From contig CAMRHE010000012.1 of the NCBI GenBank assembly GCA_947044405.1, positions 9,668,001-9,732,000 on the forward strand: a stretch of DNA of 64,000 nucleotides, read 5' to 3'. This document shows, one piece after another, positions 48,184 through 60,655 of the stretch (positions are counted from its first letter, which is position 1; each line of letters starts with the position of its first letter). The notes under the pieces are model-generated. The model was not told the origin of the DNA. It was given only the letters and a program-made list of their open reading frames with translations, and made no database searches. Made by a program: the position numbers and the translations under genes. This stretch comes from Leptodactylus fallax (Eukaryota; Chordata; Amphibia; Anura; Leptodactylidae).

Positions 48184-50244
48184 GTACCAAAAATCTGCAT
48201 CAATTTACAGTACAATATGAGTGGAATACCAGAAAAGCACCAGAGTACCAGAAAAGTACCACATAAGAATCTGCATCAATTTATAGTACAATATGAGTGG
48301 AATACCAGAAAAGTACCAGAGTACCAGAAAAGTACCACATAAGAATCTGCAGCAATTTACAGTACAATATGAGTGGAATACCAGAAAAGTACCAGAGTAC
48401 CAGAAAAGTACCACATAAGAATCTGCAGCAATTTACAGTACAATATGAGTGGAATACCAGAAAAGTACCAGAGTACCAGAAAAGTACCACATAAGAATCT
48501 GCAGCAATTTACAGTACTATATGAGTGGAATACCAGAAAAGTACCAGAGTACCAGAAAAGTACCACATAAGAATCTGCATCAATTTACAGTACAATATGA
48601 GTGGAATACCAGAAAAGCACCAGAGTACCAGAAAAGTACCACATAAGAATCTGCATCAATTTATAGTACAATATGAGTGGAATACCAGAAAAGTACCAGA
48701 GTACCAGAAAAGTACCACATAAGAATCTGCAGCAATTTACAGTACAATATGAGTGGAATACCAGAAAAGTACCAGAGTACCAGAAAAGTACCACATAAGA
48801 ATCTGCAGCAATTTACAGTACAATATGAGTGGAATACCAGAAAAGTACCAGAGTACCAGAAAAGTACCACATAAGAATCTGCAGCAATTTACAGTACTAT
48901 ATGAGTGGAATACCAGAAAAGTACCAGAGTACCAGAAAAGTACCACATAAGAATCTGCATCAATTTACAGTACAATATGAGTGGAATACCAGAAAAGCAC
49001 CAGAGTACCAGAAAAGTACCACATAAGAATCTGCATCAATTTATAGTACAATATGAGTGGAATACCAGAAAAGTACCAGAGTACCAGAAAAGTACCACAT
49101 AAGAATCTGCAGCAATTTACAGTACAATATGAGTGGAATACCAGAAAAGTACCAGAGTACCAGAAAAGTACCACATAAGAATCTGCAGCAATTTACAGTA
49201 CAATATGAGTGGAATACCAGAAAAGTACCAGAGTACCAGAAAAGTACCACATAAGAATCTGCAGCAATTTACAGTACAATATGAGTGGAATACCAGAAAA
49301 GTACCAGAGTACCAGAAAAGTACCACATAAGAATCTGCAGCAATTTACAGTACTATATGAGTGGAATACCAGAAAAGTACCAGAGTACCAGAAAAGTACC
49401 ACATAAGAATCTGCATCAATTTACAGTACAATATGAGTGGAATACCAGAAAAGCACCAGAGTACCAGAAAAGTACCACATAAGAATCTGCATCAATTTAT
49501 AGTACAATATGAGTGGAATACCAGAAAAGTACCAGAGTACCAGAAAAGTACCACATAAGAATCTGCAGCAATTTACAGTACAATATGAGTGGAATACCAG
49601 AAAAGTACCAGAGTACCAGAAAAGTACCACATAAGAATCTGCAGCAATTTACAGTACAATATGAGTGGAATACCAGAAAAGTACCAGAGTAGAAAAGTAC
49701 CACATAAGAATCTGCAGCAATTTACAGTACAATATGAGTGGAATACCAGAAAAGTACCAGAGTACCAGAAAAGTACCACATAAGAATCTGCAGCAATTTA
49801 CAGTACTATATGAGTGGAATACCAGAAAAGTACCAGAGTACCAGAAAAGTACCACATAAGAATCTGCAGCAATTTACAGTACAATATGAGTGGAATACCA
49901 GAAAAGTACCAGAGTACCAGAAAAGTACCACATAAGAATCTGCAGCAATTTAAAGTACAATATGAGTGGAATACCAGAAAAGTACCAGAGTACCAGAAAA
50001 GTACCACATAAGAATCTGCAGCAATTTACAGTACAATATGAGTGGAATACCAGAAAAGTACCAGAGTACCAGAAAAGTACCACATAAGAATCTGCAGCAA
50101 TTTACAGTACAATATGAGTGGAATACCAGAAAAGCACCAGAGTACCAGAAAAGTACCACATAAGAATCTGCAGCAATTTACAGTACAATATGAGTTGAAT
50201 ACCAGAAAAGTACCAGAGTACCAGAAAAGTACCACATAAGAATC
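48184..50244. repeat. 76-bp satellite array, about 27 copies, with 5-mer/6-mer higher-order units
   Basis: The unit contains GAATCTGCAGCAATTTACAG, TACAATATGAGTGGA and two tandem copies of TACCAGAAAAGTACCA(G/C)A. Variants recur in order: A (GCATC with AAGCACC), B (TTATAG), C (standard) and D (TACTATATG). They give ABCCD, ABCCD, ABCCCD, ABCCCD, then mostly C. A-type units start near 48205, 48585, 48965 and 49421, spacings 380, 380 and 456. One unit near 49690 lacks 3 bases. Open frames in both strands are an artefact of the repeat. Confidence 0.98.
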
Positions 50245-51000
50245 ATACTACTGTACATTTTTTAAATGTATTGCAAAGACAAAATTTGCAACGGAATCCA
50301 CATGTAAACAATGGGACTTTGTTGCGCATTCGGCAGTGGAATTTGGTTTACAACTGCTGCATATTGTTAATATTTAATAGTGCTCCACGTGAACAATATG
50401 CTGATCATAGGGTTTCTCTGAGCTGGCACTTCCAATGATAAGCTGTTATCTATCAGATATCCAGGCACCAATTGCCCTACAAGTACCAGCATAGCCAAAA
50501 TGAAACATTACACAGTGACCATTTCAATCAATGGGCAGTCTGTGTAATGCATGGACACGCTGGGTTGTTCAGAAGAAAGGGGAATTTTTTGTAGCCACCC
50601 TGCACTTTAGTTAATGGCAACCAGAACCAAGGACTTCCTCTAATAACTCAAGATTTCCTAATACAGTATTTAAAATGGTTCTATAAAACATTTAACTCCT
50701 ATAAGACATCCAGAATATTGGATGAACTGGTTGCCAAGAGACAAGACCTAATAGACATGTATCACACAAAAACTATGCCCTCACACAGTTCAGTCGGCCA
50801 AAAAAAAAAAAAAAAAAGTTATGGGGTTTTTTAAATGGGGTTTTATTTTGTAAATGTGATGTAAAGTCTCAAAAACACTAATACTAATAAGAGTTAAACA
50901 AAAGATTGTACTTACCCAAAAATGGCGGCCTTACTTACAACTTCTAGGTTTTTGATTATGGTATTCAACATTGACAAACCACTTTGCATGGTTTTAGCAT
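50245..51000. other. Intergenic stretch
   Basis: Poly-A at 50800-50818. No supported feature. Confidence 0.4.
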
Positions 51001-51450
51001 TTTAAACTAAGACCACTAATGTAGCACTGCCAGCTTCCCCTCTCAATCCACTGCACTGTTCCTCTGGCCATGGGCACTGTGCTCCAGTTCTCATCTGAAA
51101 GGTGCACTGGCATATGGGAACCTGTAACTTTGATGCCTGCTGCCAGACAATCTCCTGAGCCAGTGGGCTATTTAAGCCTCCTTCCTCCACAAAAAACTGC
51201 CTGTGGAAAGGTTTCTTTCCTGCTAGTGTCCTGCTTGGGTGTATTTTTTTACTGCTATGTTTCATGATTACCTGTTTTCGACCTTGCTTGGTTTCCTGAT
51301 CACTGATTTCTGATCCTGTCAGATTCAGTGGTACCTTTGTCCTACCAAGGTGTCTATTGTTGTGCTATATGTCTACCTGTGTTGATCTCTGCTTGGATTA
51401 CCATGCTTATTGTGTACTGTAGGTGACACAATGGGTGAACACCAACTGTG
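51001..51450 (+). repeat. Possible solo LTR-like sequence
   Basis: GGGCTATTTAAGCCTCC (51164, TATA-like) is followed by pyrimidine-rich, CCTTGCTTGG-type sequence as in some amphibian Gypsy LTRs. No partner LTR or target duplication was recognised. Confidence 0.25.
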
Positions 51451-52271
51451 TATTACAACTATCAGCAAAAGTAAAAGAAAACTAGAATTGCTTTTGGGAT
51501 TGGATTGGCTGTAACCACTGCAGCTCATAATTTTTTCATCTTTTTCTTCATAATTTTCATATCACTAAATATTGTTCCAACTGTTTGGTTCCATTTACAT
51601 AGGATTATCCCATTTGTTACTGTATATTTCCAAGTTTCACAGACATAATAGCAATAGAAAAACATGTATGTATTTAATTTCCACATCAATAAACTCAAAT
51701 AGGCTATTAAAGGAGAGGAAGCAAATAAAAAAGGCAATTAGAGTCGAGAATTTCCCCATCAATGCTTCCACGAACATTTATAGTCAGTATGCTGAAGACG
51801 TTCACTTTCTCTGAGCAGTCAACAAGTGGAGTATTCACACAGTTCAACTGACTTTCAGAAAAACTGTTGACATTTCCTTGAAAATTGCTTTCTTAAGAGT
51901 TGGAAAAGCTATCACATTAGTGGGGCTATTTAAAGCAAACACTGCTCTTAAGCCAAAACAGGACAAGAGCTATAATCCCTCCTAGCTGTCTCCAGGAGCA
52001 TTACCAAAAGCTTCTAGTTTCCATTCAGAGTATAAGGAGGAATGATTCATAAAGTGCTAATCACTACCATTACCGTCCTGGCGATGACGGACACATCTCA
52101 TAGATATATTAATACACAGCCAGCCAGCTGTAGACAAATTAACAGTATATGGTGGTAGACACCACTACACCTAAAAAAAAGCTCCTTCTATGCTACTTAC
52201 TGATCACAAGATGTATGAACGTTTGGGACAGATTTTGGAATAGCTGTCATTTTAGTATAACAACATAATAT
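51451..52271. other. Intergenic stretch with unique island
   Basis: 51690-52110 is free of recognisable repeats and could be conserved non-coding DNA. No gene. Confidence 0.35.
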
Positions 52272-52722
52272 CTAAAAGGGAGTCTACCAACACTAAAATT
52301 ACTTCTAACCTATTTATACAAGTATGCTTTTGTAGGGGCTGTTATTGGCTGAGTTAAGAGACTTTGTGTCAAAGTGCAATCTTGTTGCTGAGGATATCAA
52401 TATCATTCATCCATATGTATAGGAGATGTTCGGTGCACCTGGGGTCTAGTCTACTGGAGTACCTATTGTTGCTACACAGGACTGCACCCTAACAGAGGCT
52501 GACAGATGCCGATATTCAGAGGCGGTGGGCGAAAATGGGTGTTCCAGCAAACATGACCACACCTTGGGTGCACCGAACAGCTCATTTACATACAGAATAA
52601 GTTCTCTGCAACAAGTTTTTACTTTGAGACAAAAAAAGGCATGTTCCATATGCCACAAACAGCCCCTACACCACCATATAAGTGGTTTAGAAGTGATTTT
52701 GGTAGTAAAAATTCCCTATCAT
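52272..52722. mobile_element. Foldback MITE (~450 bp)
   Basis: The ends are inverted copies: CTAAAATTACTTCTAACC and TTTGTAGGGGCTGTTATTGG on the left against AACAGCCCCTACA and GGTTTAGAAGTGATTTTGG on the right. Confidence 0.75.
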
Positions 52723-52749
52723 TATTTAGCTACATTTTTGATGCAAAAA

Positions 52750-52940
52750 TAAGCATCTCCATGGTAACAGACTACAAACTTTGTAGTCTGATCCTGTAGT
52801 CATACTTTCTTTCACTTGTCCCCTCTGCCTAGTAGACACTTGGTACTTTAGCAAGGGGATAGACAGAAGAGAATATGTTGAGAATGTAGTATCAGACTAC
52901 AAAGTGATTGTTTATGGTCTGCTACCATGGAAACACATCA
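52750..52940. mobile_element. Foldback element, short
   Basis: CCATGGTAACAGACTACAAA at 52758 and TTTATGGTCTGCTACCATGG at 52912 are inverted relatives. Inside, CAGACTACAAA/TTTGTAGTCTG forms a tight hairpin at 52767-52790. Confidence 0.65.
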
Positions 52941-53945
52941 GTCTAAATGGGAGCTCTAGAAATAAAAAAAAAAAAAAAGATTTTAGACAGGATGATTTAC
53001 AATTTTAGTACATTTTTAACCTTAGATCCATAGGATTAATTGAAAATTGGATACAAAGACACTTAATCTTTAACCAAATACTGAGAGATTTTAGAAGGAA
53101 GATGGAATAAGTGACTGGGTACATTTTCCTCACAGAAATTAATTTAACTGCATATTATCAAGAATATGGGGTGACTTCTAGGTCATTGGCAAAATCTGAG
53201 CATTCATAAGACCAGTTGTACACATTGCACATAGACATGCCATAGGCAGACTGGCAAGGTGTAATACATGTCATAACTGTATACTCAGCAGTGTCACCAT
53301 AGTCTCAATATGCCATAGCACTGAGGTCAGTGTGGACAGTACAATCCTGAAATCACATTGAAGAGTTAAACAAGTGTCTGGTATTGCAGCTGTTTTTCCA
53401 CAGACAGATGTGACAGCTGCTCTGAGCATCAACTACAATACCAACTACAGTCTGCAGGCAGTTCCTGAGCAGCTGTGGCTATCTAATGTATGTGGGCAAA
53501 ACTTTAGCCTTGTTTATGGTACATTGCAATGCAAACCTTCCCACGTTTTGTGTGACACACTAGTCCACAAATCACACTGTTTCCAAAGACGATATAATGA
53601 ATTATAAAATATATATACGAGTATTGTAGAGGTGACATCGAACATAGTACTAGTATTCAAAAACGCAGATGAAGTGAAGAGATATGGCACAAACTCAGGT
53701 GCTACTTGCATAAGGTCAAAAGTCGGTCCCTGGAGAACCTACATAAGTTCAAACTATATACAATATATGTGAATTAATGCAAACCTGTTGAAAATGCAGT
53801 CCAATCTGTAGGCAGAATGTTACAGAGCAGGAGGAGCTGAGAAAATTGATATACAGTTCTTTGTGGAAAGATTCAATATAACTTGTCATTGAAATGTATA
53901 GGTCATATATGGTTATGTGTGGCTTAGAGTGACTTTTGTACAGGA
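52941..53945. other. Intergenic stretch
   Basis: Poly-A at 52965-52978. No gene supported. Confidence 0.4.
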
Positions 53946-53958
53946 CTATGGCTATTTT

Positions 53959-54431
53959 TTTTTTTTTTCCAATTCAAATTTTTATTGCAGTTTTATAATA
54001 ATACAACAAGGTCTTAAACAGACCAATAGTACAAAAAAAAAATACAAACAAAACAAAGCAGGCCAGAGCCACCTGAGGAGACCCCCAGACTGACCCAGCC
54101 AACAAGGTTACAGAGATATTAAGAGAAAGAAAAGGAGGAAAAAGTGAAAGTAGAAGAGAGGAGAACTAGAAAAAGGCAAGAAGGCAGAGGAGAGAGAGAT
54201 AAGAGAGGAGAGGAAAAGAAAAAAAAAAGGGGGGGGGGAGTAGCTAAATGCTGTGAGTACGGGACGAGCAGAAAACAAACCATATAAGGGCCCCAACGAG
54301 GGTCCGGGGAACCAGCCGTGTCAGGTCCCCATCAGAAGGACTTATTAGTAACATAAGGGCAGAGGTTAGCATAACTGCAGCAATAGCACCATGGCTGACG
54401 GATACCCTGCACAGAGTATAACGCTCAGGCC
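53959..54431 (-). mobile_element. L1-like LINE 3' end, 5'-truncated, with target duplication
   Basis: The 11-bp duplication ATGGCTATTTT lies at 53948-53958 and 54432-54442. On the minus strand it ends with AAAACTGCAATAAAAATTTG followed by poly(A) (T-run 53955-53968). It shares the polypyrimidine region and GGCTGGGTCAGTCTGGGGG with the copy at 14232-14977. Only the 3' UTR and possibly the last codons of ORF2 remain. Confidence 0.87.
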
Positions 54432-54442
54432 ATGGCTATTTT

Positions 54443-55958
54443 ATTACTCATTTTCTAAGACTAGTTCTATGTAATATTCTGATGTGATACACATAAAATA
54501 CTTAATTTTGTGACTCATCATTATTTGGGGGCTTTACACGCTTAATGTCTCCATTAGACACTCTAATCTCAATTCTCTATACTTTTTTGTTTGAGAGGAC
54601 CACCCCTATAAAAGAGCATTTTTGTTCAAATTTGGATGGTCAGCATCACTGCACATGCAAATCATAATACAGGACGAATAATGGTAATTCTAACAATTCC
54701 ACTTATGGACACATACAGTACATTTTATATTTTATTTTTTTAATAGGAAATGACTGTCTGATTTAGGATGATCACAGAGGTGAAAGGCAACTTACTACAC
54801 TTGTATCATCACAAATATGTACTGCTGTACCATTAAACCTCTGGCTACAAAGCAATAATGTAATAATGTATCATTAAACGATTGTGTGCATTCATGGAAA
54901 TGCCAACTTTACTACTCCAAATAAATGTTCATTTGCATGTGGAGTTATGGAGGAACCAGACACCAAAGATGTGTTCAGCAGGAAACCAAAATGTGTGTGG
55001 CTACAGATCATGCCGTGTCATCAGAGTACTAAAAACACTCTTTGAACCCATTCTTACTTTTGATGCTGGGTGGTATCACTGAGATTGAGTTGCTAATCCA
55101 GCTACTCAGTCTGTGTGAGTATGAGCAAGTCATTTCATCTTCTCTTCTGTTTGGTACCATGATGTGAACTCCTGTCTTCTGCCTGTATGTATTCTTCTAT
55201 AGAATTGCATACCATGGCAAAAGTACTTAAACATAAATACTTTTTTATCTTAAAACAAATTCCATGTCTGTTTTCAAAGAATGCTGAAAGCTAAGGCTTA
55301 GCTCATATTAAGAGTAAACCTTCCTTGGGTTACACCTCTGACCACTTAAGCTTACATGCCACATTGAGCAGAAATATTGAGAGGAAATTCTCAGCTCCGC
55401 AGTGTCTAGTGTCCAGGTAGAGACAGACAGTCAGGCACCAAAACCAAGAGTCCAATTTGCTGAGGCATACTGGAGGTTGCTATAAAGTAAGACTCCTGGC
55501 TTTGTTTGCAGGTTTATGATATGAGTGTAATGAGATATAAGGACTCGCAGGTAGACACCACTAGAATGCTATTTTATAAATCATCATCATCAATATTTCA
55601 GTCCCAAGCAGGAACTTACTAGTGAAAGCCTTCAGTATTTATGGATTTCTCTAGCCATAAATTGCCACTCTGTAACTCTACCTATAAGTTCTTCAGCACT
55701 GTACAAACAAAACCAGTGGCCTTTTTACAGTAGCAGTCAATTGCTGCTGATAGAGATAGATGATATGCATTAAAATGAATCCTTTGCCATTCATACAATA
55801 AGCTTAGTATCTAGTATTCGCTGAAGCTAAACCTTACAGCCAAGGTTAATCACAACGTAAAGTACAGGCATTCATCGCCTTATAAACTTTCGCAAGATGC
55901 ATGTACTATTCGCAACAAATATTTCCTAGCCTAGAAACAGCAATATCCCTTTAATATA
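54443..55958. other. Intergenic stretch
   Basis: No supported feature. Confidence 0.4.
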
Positions 55959-56084
55959 TAGGGAATGTAGATTGTGAGCCCTATATGGGACAGTGACTGA
56001 CAATATCTGTAAAGCGCTGTGGAATATGATGGCGCTATACAAGTAAGCATAATAAATAAAAAATAAATAAAATAAATATATCAG
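55959..56084 (+). repeat. SINE 3' tail
   Basis: AGGGAATGTAGATTGTGAGC, AAGCGCTGTGGAATATGATG and GGCGCTATACAAGTAAGCAT followed by AATAAATAAA match the tail of the SINE at 3792-4072. The head is absent. Confidence 0.85.
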
Positions 56085-58159
56085 TCATGATATGTCAATA
56101 AATACAACACAATTGGTAAAGATTTTACTACTTTGGTCCTTTATGGTGGTCATGGTCACATGAAAACCCATTTATAGAAAGCTCCATTTTGCCAACTATT
56201 TGGTGGTGCAATTTGTTTTCGACAAATGTCAAATTTAGAAGTTTTGCAAACTCCTATGTGAATCTAACACATGTACCTTGACACTTTATTCTCTCTACAA
56301 TATACTACTAGGCTGTCCTGGCATAGACAGTCCAAATGTTTTATAAACTGTACAATATTTAGAAACTTGGAGCAAATTTGAAGAAAATTAAGCAACATAC
56401 ATAAACTGAAAATTGATATGTCCTTGGTTTAAGATACCCCGAGATCAGTGGAGCAAAGTGATCACCTATGCAAAAACATACCTTTTGCGTTACTGCTCAT
56501 GACAATTAATGCTAAAGGTGATTTTCCCCAAAACTGATCATTTTAAGCTAGCCATCCAAGGATATCTTGAACCAAAAAGAAAAGTAAGGCAGGACACATC
56601 TATATCTACATACAAAAGACTATCTTTGATAAACTTGTACACTTTTGACCTGTGTGAAGCTGGAATTTATCTGCAACTACAATTGATACCTCAAACTGCC
56701 ATATACATGGGAAATATGTTGATTGGCTCTCATTTGCATCAGTTTTATTACACAGCGATGCAAACTGAATGGGGGAACGGCTGCATTGAATATGGACAGC
56801 AGATCCCCGATTACAAAGGTGACGTGTTGCCGATAATCTGCATCTTTTATGTCGCACAGAAGATGCAATCAATGACTGGCAAGTATTTGCCTTCTGGTCA
56901 GCTGATCGTCAGAACTATTAATCAGGGCTAATATTGGCAACGAGCATTCCTGGGGGCACTCATTGCTAATAATAGCCCTGAATTTAGGGCAATCTAATAG
57001 GGCTTTTACTTATAATTCTTTTTTGGCTCTTTCCAGGCATGAGCAGGGCTTGGCATGATGTAGCTAAGGGTGAAAACTTAGGTGCAACCAACTTTTGGCA
57101 GGAAGCAATCTAAAGCCTACTAACTGCTTAGGTAAACAAACAGGACAGAAGAGACATCTGGCTATACTCGCCTCCCTATACGCTATAGCAAAATATCATG
57201 ACCCTCACCACTGGGCCATAAGCATTGAACACTATTCTTACATCTTCTCATAGAAAGAAGAAAGCAGTTTTAACTGATCCCCGTCCCCACTTTAATTTTT
57301 ACTTCAACATTTAGGCAGATACCTATATGACCTAGTGGAAAGGCTTGCTATGATCCCCACAAAGTAGATAATTTAGGATGTATTTTTTATTGTCTATCTT
57401 GGTGTATGCTTACATCCTTTTGTGTGTACTATATCATAATTCACAGTACACTTAAGCAGTGGCTGAACAGCAGCAGAATAGGGGCATATTGTCCCCTATA
57501 ACTTGAACTAAGGCAGAAAAAGCATAATACATTAACAAAAATAGTATTCCTGAGGGTCTTTTTTTCAAAGCCCCTGAGTCATTTAAAAGTCAGATTCATG
57601 ATCCTGCACGAAATATTAATGGTCTAATTTCACACTGGCGGGCATGTTTTATTTCAACAAGCTCAGGCATGCTATCATAACATAAGCTTTCTCCATAGGG
57701 GTAAGGCCTACATTTTTAGGAAAGATTAGAAAAAGAAAACAACAGCTGTCATATAAGGACACCAAACAAGTCATATACCAGCATAACATTTCTAGCTGCG
57801 TTATGCCATATTTCGTAAGAATGAATGACACAGGACACAGCTGTAAAATACGGGCCACTGCATTCATTGGTGCTGCAAGCTAACTCATAGTCTGAACAGG
57901 AATAAATTAAAGGGTTTCCTTCCTTTAGCTAGTCATTAATCTACTGAGTCACAGGCAGGCTAGTATAGTGATTACCTGCTACTCCAAAATAAACAGGGCC
58001 TGGTCAGACAGAAATCCCAGTGGATCACATCCAAGTGTAATGCAGTTAGTCTATAATGTCTGTCACTGACTGTCAATACTATAGCTCTGGTTCCTCAGCT
58101 GAAACTGCAATGGCAATTTAGACAGTACTTCAGACCCAGGTCTCTGGGCTCTAGACAAT
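56085..58159. other. Intergenic stretch
   Basis: The 140-codon open frame at 56509-56931 resembles no protein. Its 3' part (56750-57005) has repeat-like wording (AATCAGGGCTAATATTGGCA against GCTAATAATAGCCCTGAATT, partly inverted), so it is more likely a decayed MITE. Confidence 0.4.
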
Positions 58160-58235
58160 ATAGATATATATTTTTATTTATTTTATGCTTACTTGTATAG
58201 CACCATCATATTCCGCAGCGCTTTACAGACAGTAT
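58160..58235 (-). repeat. SINE 3' tail fragment
   Basis: TATGCTTACTTGTATAGCAC and TTCCGCAGCGCTTTACA are the inverse of the SINE tail. Confidence 0.75.
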
Positions 58236-58604
58236 ACTTATATACAATATGATGTGTTTAAGTATACAAGCATAACGTGCCATCAATATCCAGTCTAAAT
58301 ATGGCCATAGAATAGAAACAGCTAAAGTTAAGTGGATAAAATACAAACAGTCAGATTTTTTATTCTCCTGATGGCAAACCAAGGGGGTGGTATGATGGTG
58401 ACCATAGGTGTTGTCACCATAAAAATATATGTCCAAGGATAGCTAGAGAGCCCAGATTAGCAGACCCGCCTATCTATTACTCACTAGGTATGGCATTAAG
58501 CAGTCTGGAAAAACTAAGAACAAGCCCTTAGGAAGTTGTACTGGTGACCATTTGTGGTTATAACTTGTGAAGAACAGAGAGGAAGAGATACTGTATCACT
58601 GTAA

Positions 58605-59210
58605 GGCAGGGTTCACACTACCGTTGGAGTCCGTTATGAAGGTGTCCGTTAAAAAAAAACAAAAAACGGACACCTATCATAACGGACACTAACTGATGTT
58701 AATGTGTCCGTTTTTTTTTAACTGATCCAATTAATGGTTCAGTTAAAAAAACGGACACATTAGCATCAGTTAGTGTCCGTTAGCATCAGTTAGTGTCCGC
58801 TTTTTAACACTGTCCTTTTTTTTTTTTTGTTTCTCCTTTCTGAGCCTGCGCAGAAAAAAAAAACCGGACATAAAATAACGGACAATAACTGATGGCTATC
58901 AGTTACTGTCCGTTATAAGGCCGTTACCCATAGACTTCAATGTTAAAAAAATAACGGACACTTGCTGTCCATCAAGAATCCGTTTTTTTCAAACGGACAA
59001 AAAGACCTGCATGTAGGATTTTTTGTCCGTGAAAAAAAAAACGGAATTCTGACGGATTTGGTGTAAACGGACACAATATAAAAACCCATGAAATGAATGG
59101 AAATTTTAACGGATTTCTGACGGTTCAACTAGTGTCCGATGCTAAAATCTTGTAACGGACAATAGCAACGGACACTACTGACGGTCATCAATGGTAGTGT
59201 GAACGCCCCC
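58605..59210. mobile_element. TAA-flanked MITE rich in CGGAC words (606 bp)
   Basis: TAA at 58602-58604 and 59211-59213 flanks the ends GGCAGGGTTCACACTACC and, inverted, GGGGGCGTTCACACTACC. The interior repeats ACGGACAC/GTGTCCGT many times in both orientations, so it can fold extensively. PIF/Harbinger-type duplication; non-coding. Confidence 0.85.
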
Positions 59211-59213
59211 TAA

Positions 59214-60416
59214 CTAATGAAAAAAAGAAATGACAAACCAATGCCATATTTAATAGTCTTTCAGTTTACTTGTGGCCAAAAAAAAGTTTAAGTGGACCAA
59301 CAATGATGTCATATTATTCATTTAAGTGTCTAAGGCTCTGTTCCAGCTGTCAGACCCGACCAATCAGCAAGCTCCCTCTGTCCACAGGAACTACTCGTGA
59401 CCGGACAACCCTTTAATGTGATGTGAATAGAGCCTTACATCCAAATTTCATTCTGATGATAGTGCCTCTACTATGTGTAAGTAATAAGTACACTTTTAGT
59501 GTGTGGTATGAAAATATGAGATCATAAACAGGAATGAATACAATTATTATTAGCTTAATTGGAATTACATGACAGCTGCATAAAATGCTGCAATAATGAA
59601 TCATGTGCTGAGAAAAAACACAATATGAATACAATAAAATATTATTATTCCATTAAATAGTTTTATTAATTTTCAGGATACACTATTTTATTCATTCGCG
59701 CTAGACCAATATTTTTTTTAAACATTAATAACGGAAATTTAATTTTTATATGCTTTCTATTTCCACTAATCATATTTCTAGCTTAGCTTATTTATATTTA
59801 TGAACATTCATTTTATGTTCACTACTTAATAAAAGAAATATTTTCAATTTCTAATCCATGAACGCTTTTTAGCACGTTTCAATAACACTTGCTGGTAAGT
59901 ATAACAGCTTCATAAGTAAGTAGGTATACCAGCTGCAATACTTGGTACATTTCAATAATAAATGTATGGTTTCCATTTTTATGCTAGCTCATTAAATATG
60001 CTCATTTTTATGCGACTCAGTTTTTACTCAATTTTGCTTAGTGAAATACTAAAATGAGAAAAAAAATATTTAAAATATGGTAATGCTGAAACTATAATTT
60101 CATGATACCAGAAACAAAAGACAATATGGCACATACTGTAAAAGAACATGACAAATTAACATTTTATGTACTCTGATAAAATTTGGAAAGAACTAAAAAT
60201 ATTGCAACTATATCCCCGGAGGACTGTCCATTTATATGTCCATTTAACGACCAAACAATTTTTGCATTTTTCTGTTACATACCAAGACCTATAACTTTTT
60301 TTTATTTTTGTGTGAATAAATAAGGGCTTTTTTTATAGGGAAGGAATAGGAAAAAAAAACAGCAATTCTGCCATTACCTTTTTATGCTATATATTTTGTG
60401 ACATTCACTATGTGTC
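59214..60416. other. AT-rich stretch with unique island
   Basis: 59640-60060 is low-complexity-free, AT-rich and homeodomain-site-like (TTAATTTTC, CATTAAATATG). 60190-60400 resembles inner parts of TTAA elements. No gene. Confidence 0.35.
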
Positions 60417-60419
60417 TTT

Positions 60420-60652
60420 GGCTAAGTTCACATCTCTGCTGGAGTCTCCATTGGTCGCAATGTCTGCCTAAAATCGGCAAAGTATAAAGTCCTGCTTTAA
60501 AAACAACAGCCACCCGACAGACCCCATTATAGTCAATGGGATCTGTGCTGGGTTCCGTTTGTAACCACTATCTTAGCGGTCCACCTATACGTTGGTCTGG
60601 TATCCTGACTGACTAGAACAACAGATAGTCCGATGCTAGTGTGAACCGAGCG
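60420..60652. mobile_element. MITE, PIF/Harbinger-like, decayed
   Basis: The ends GGCTAAGTTCACAT and, inverted, CGCTCGGTTCACACT are flanked by TTT and TTA. It contains CCCCATTATAGTCAATGGG, a motif also present in the MITE at 19578. Confidence 0.6.
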
Positions 60653-60655
60653 TTA

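Noticed and set aside
48192..50239. More than thirty overlapping 64-69-codon open frames on both strands
   Set aside because: They are produced by the 76-bp tandem repeat, which happens to lack stops in several frames; identical peptides recur every 76 bases.
48184..50244. CRISPR-like array
   Set aside because: Direct repeats of 76 bp without unique spacers in a vertebrate genome; it is a satellite.
56509..56931. 140-codon open frame
   Set aside because: No recognisable domain, and its 3' part looks like a decayed MITE. Length alone is not convincing in AT-rich vertebrate DNA.
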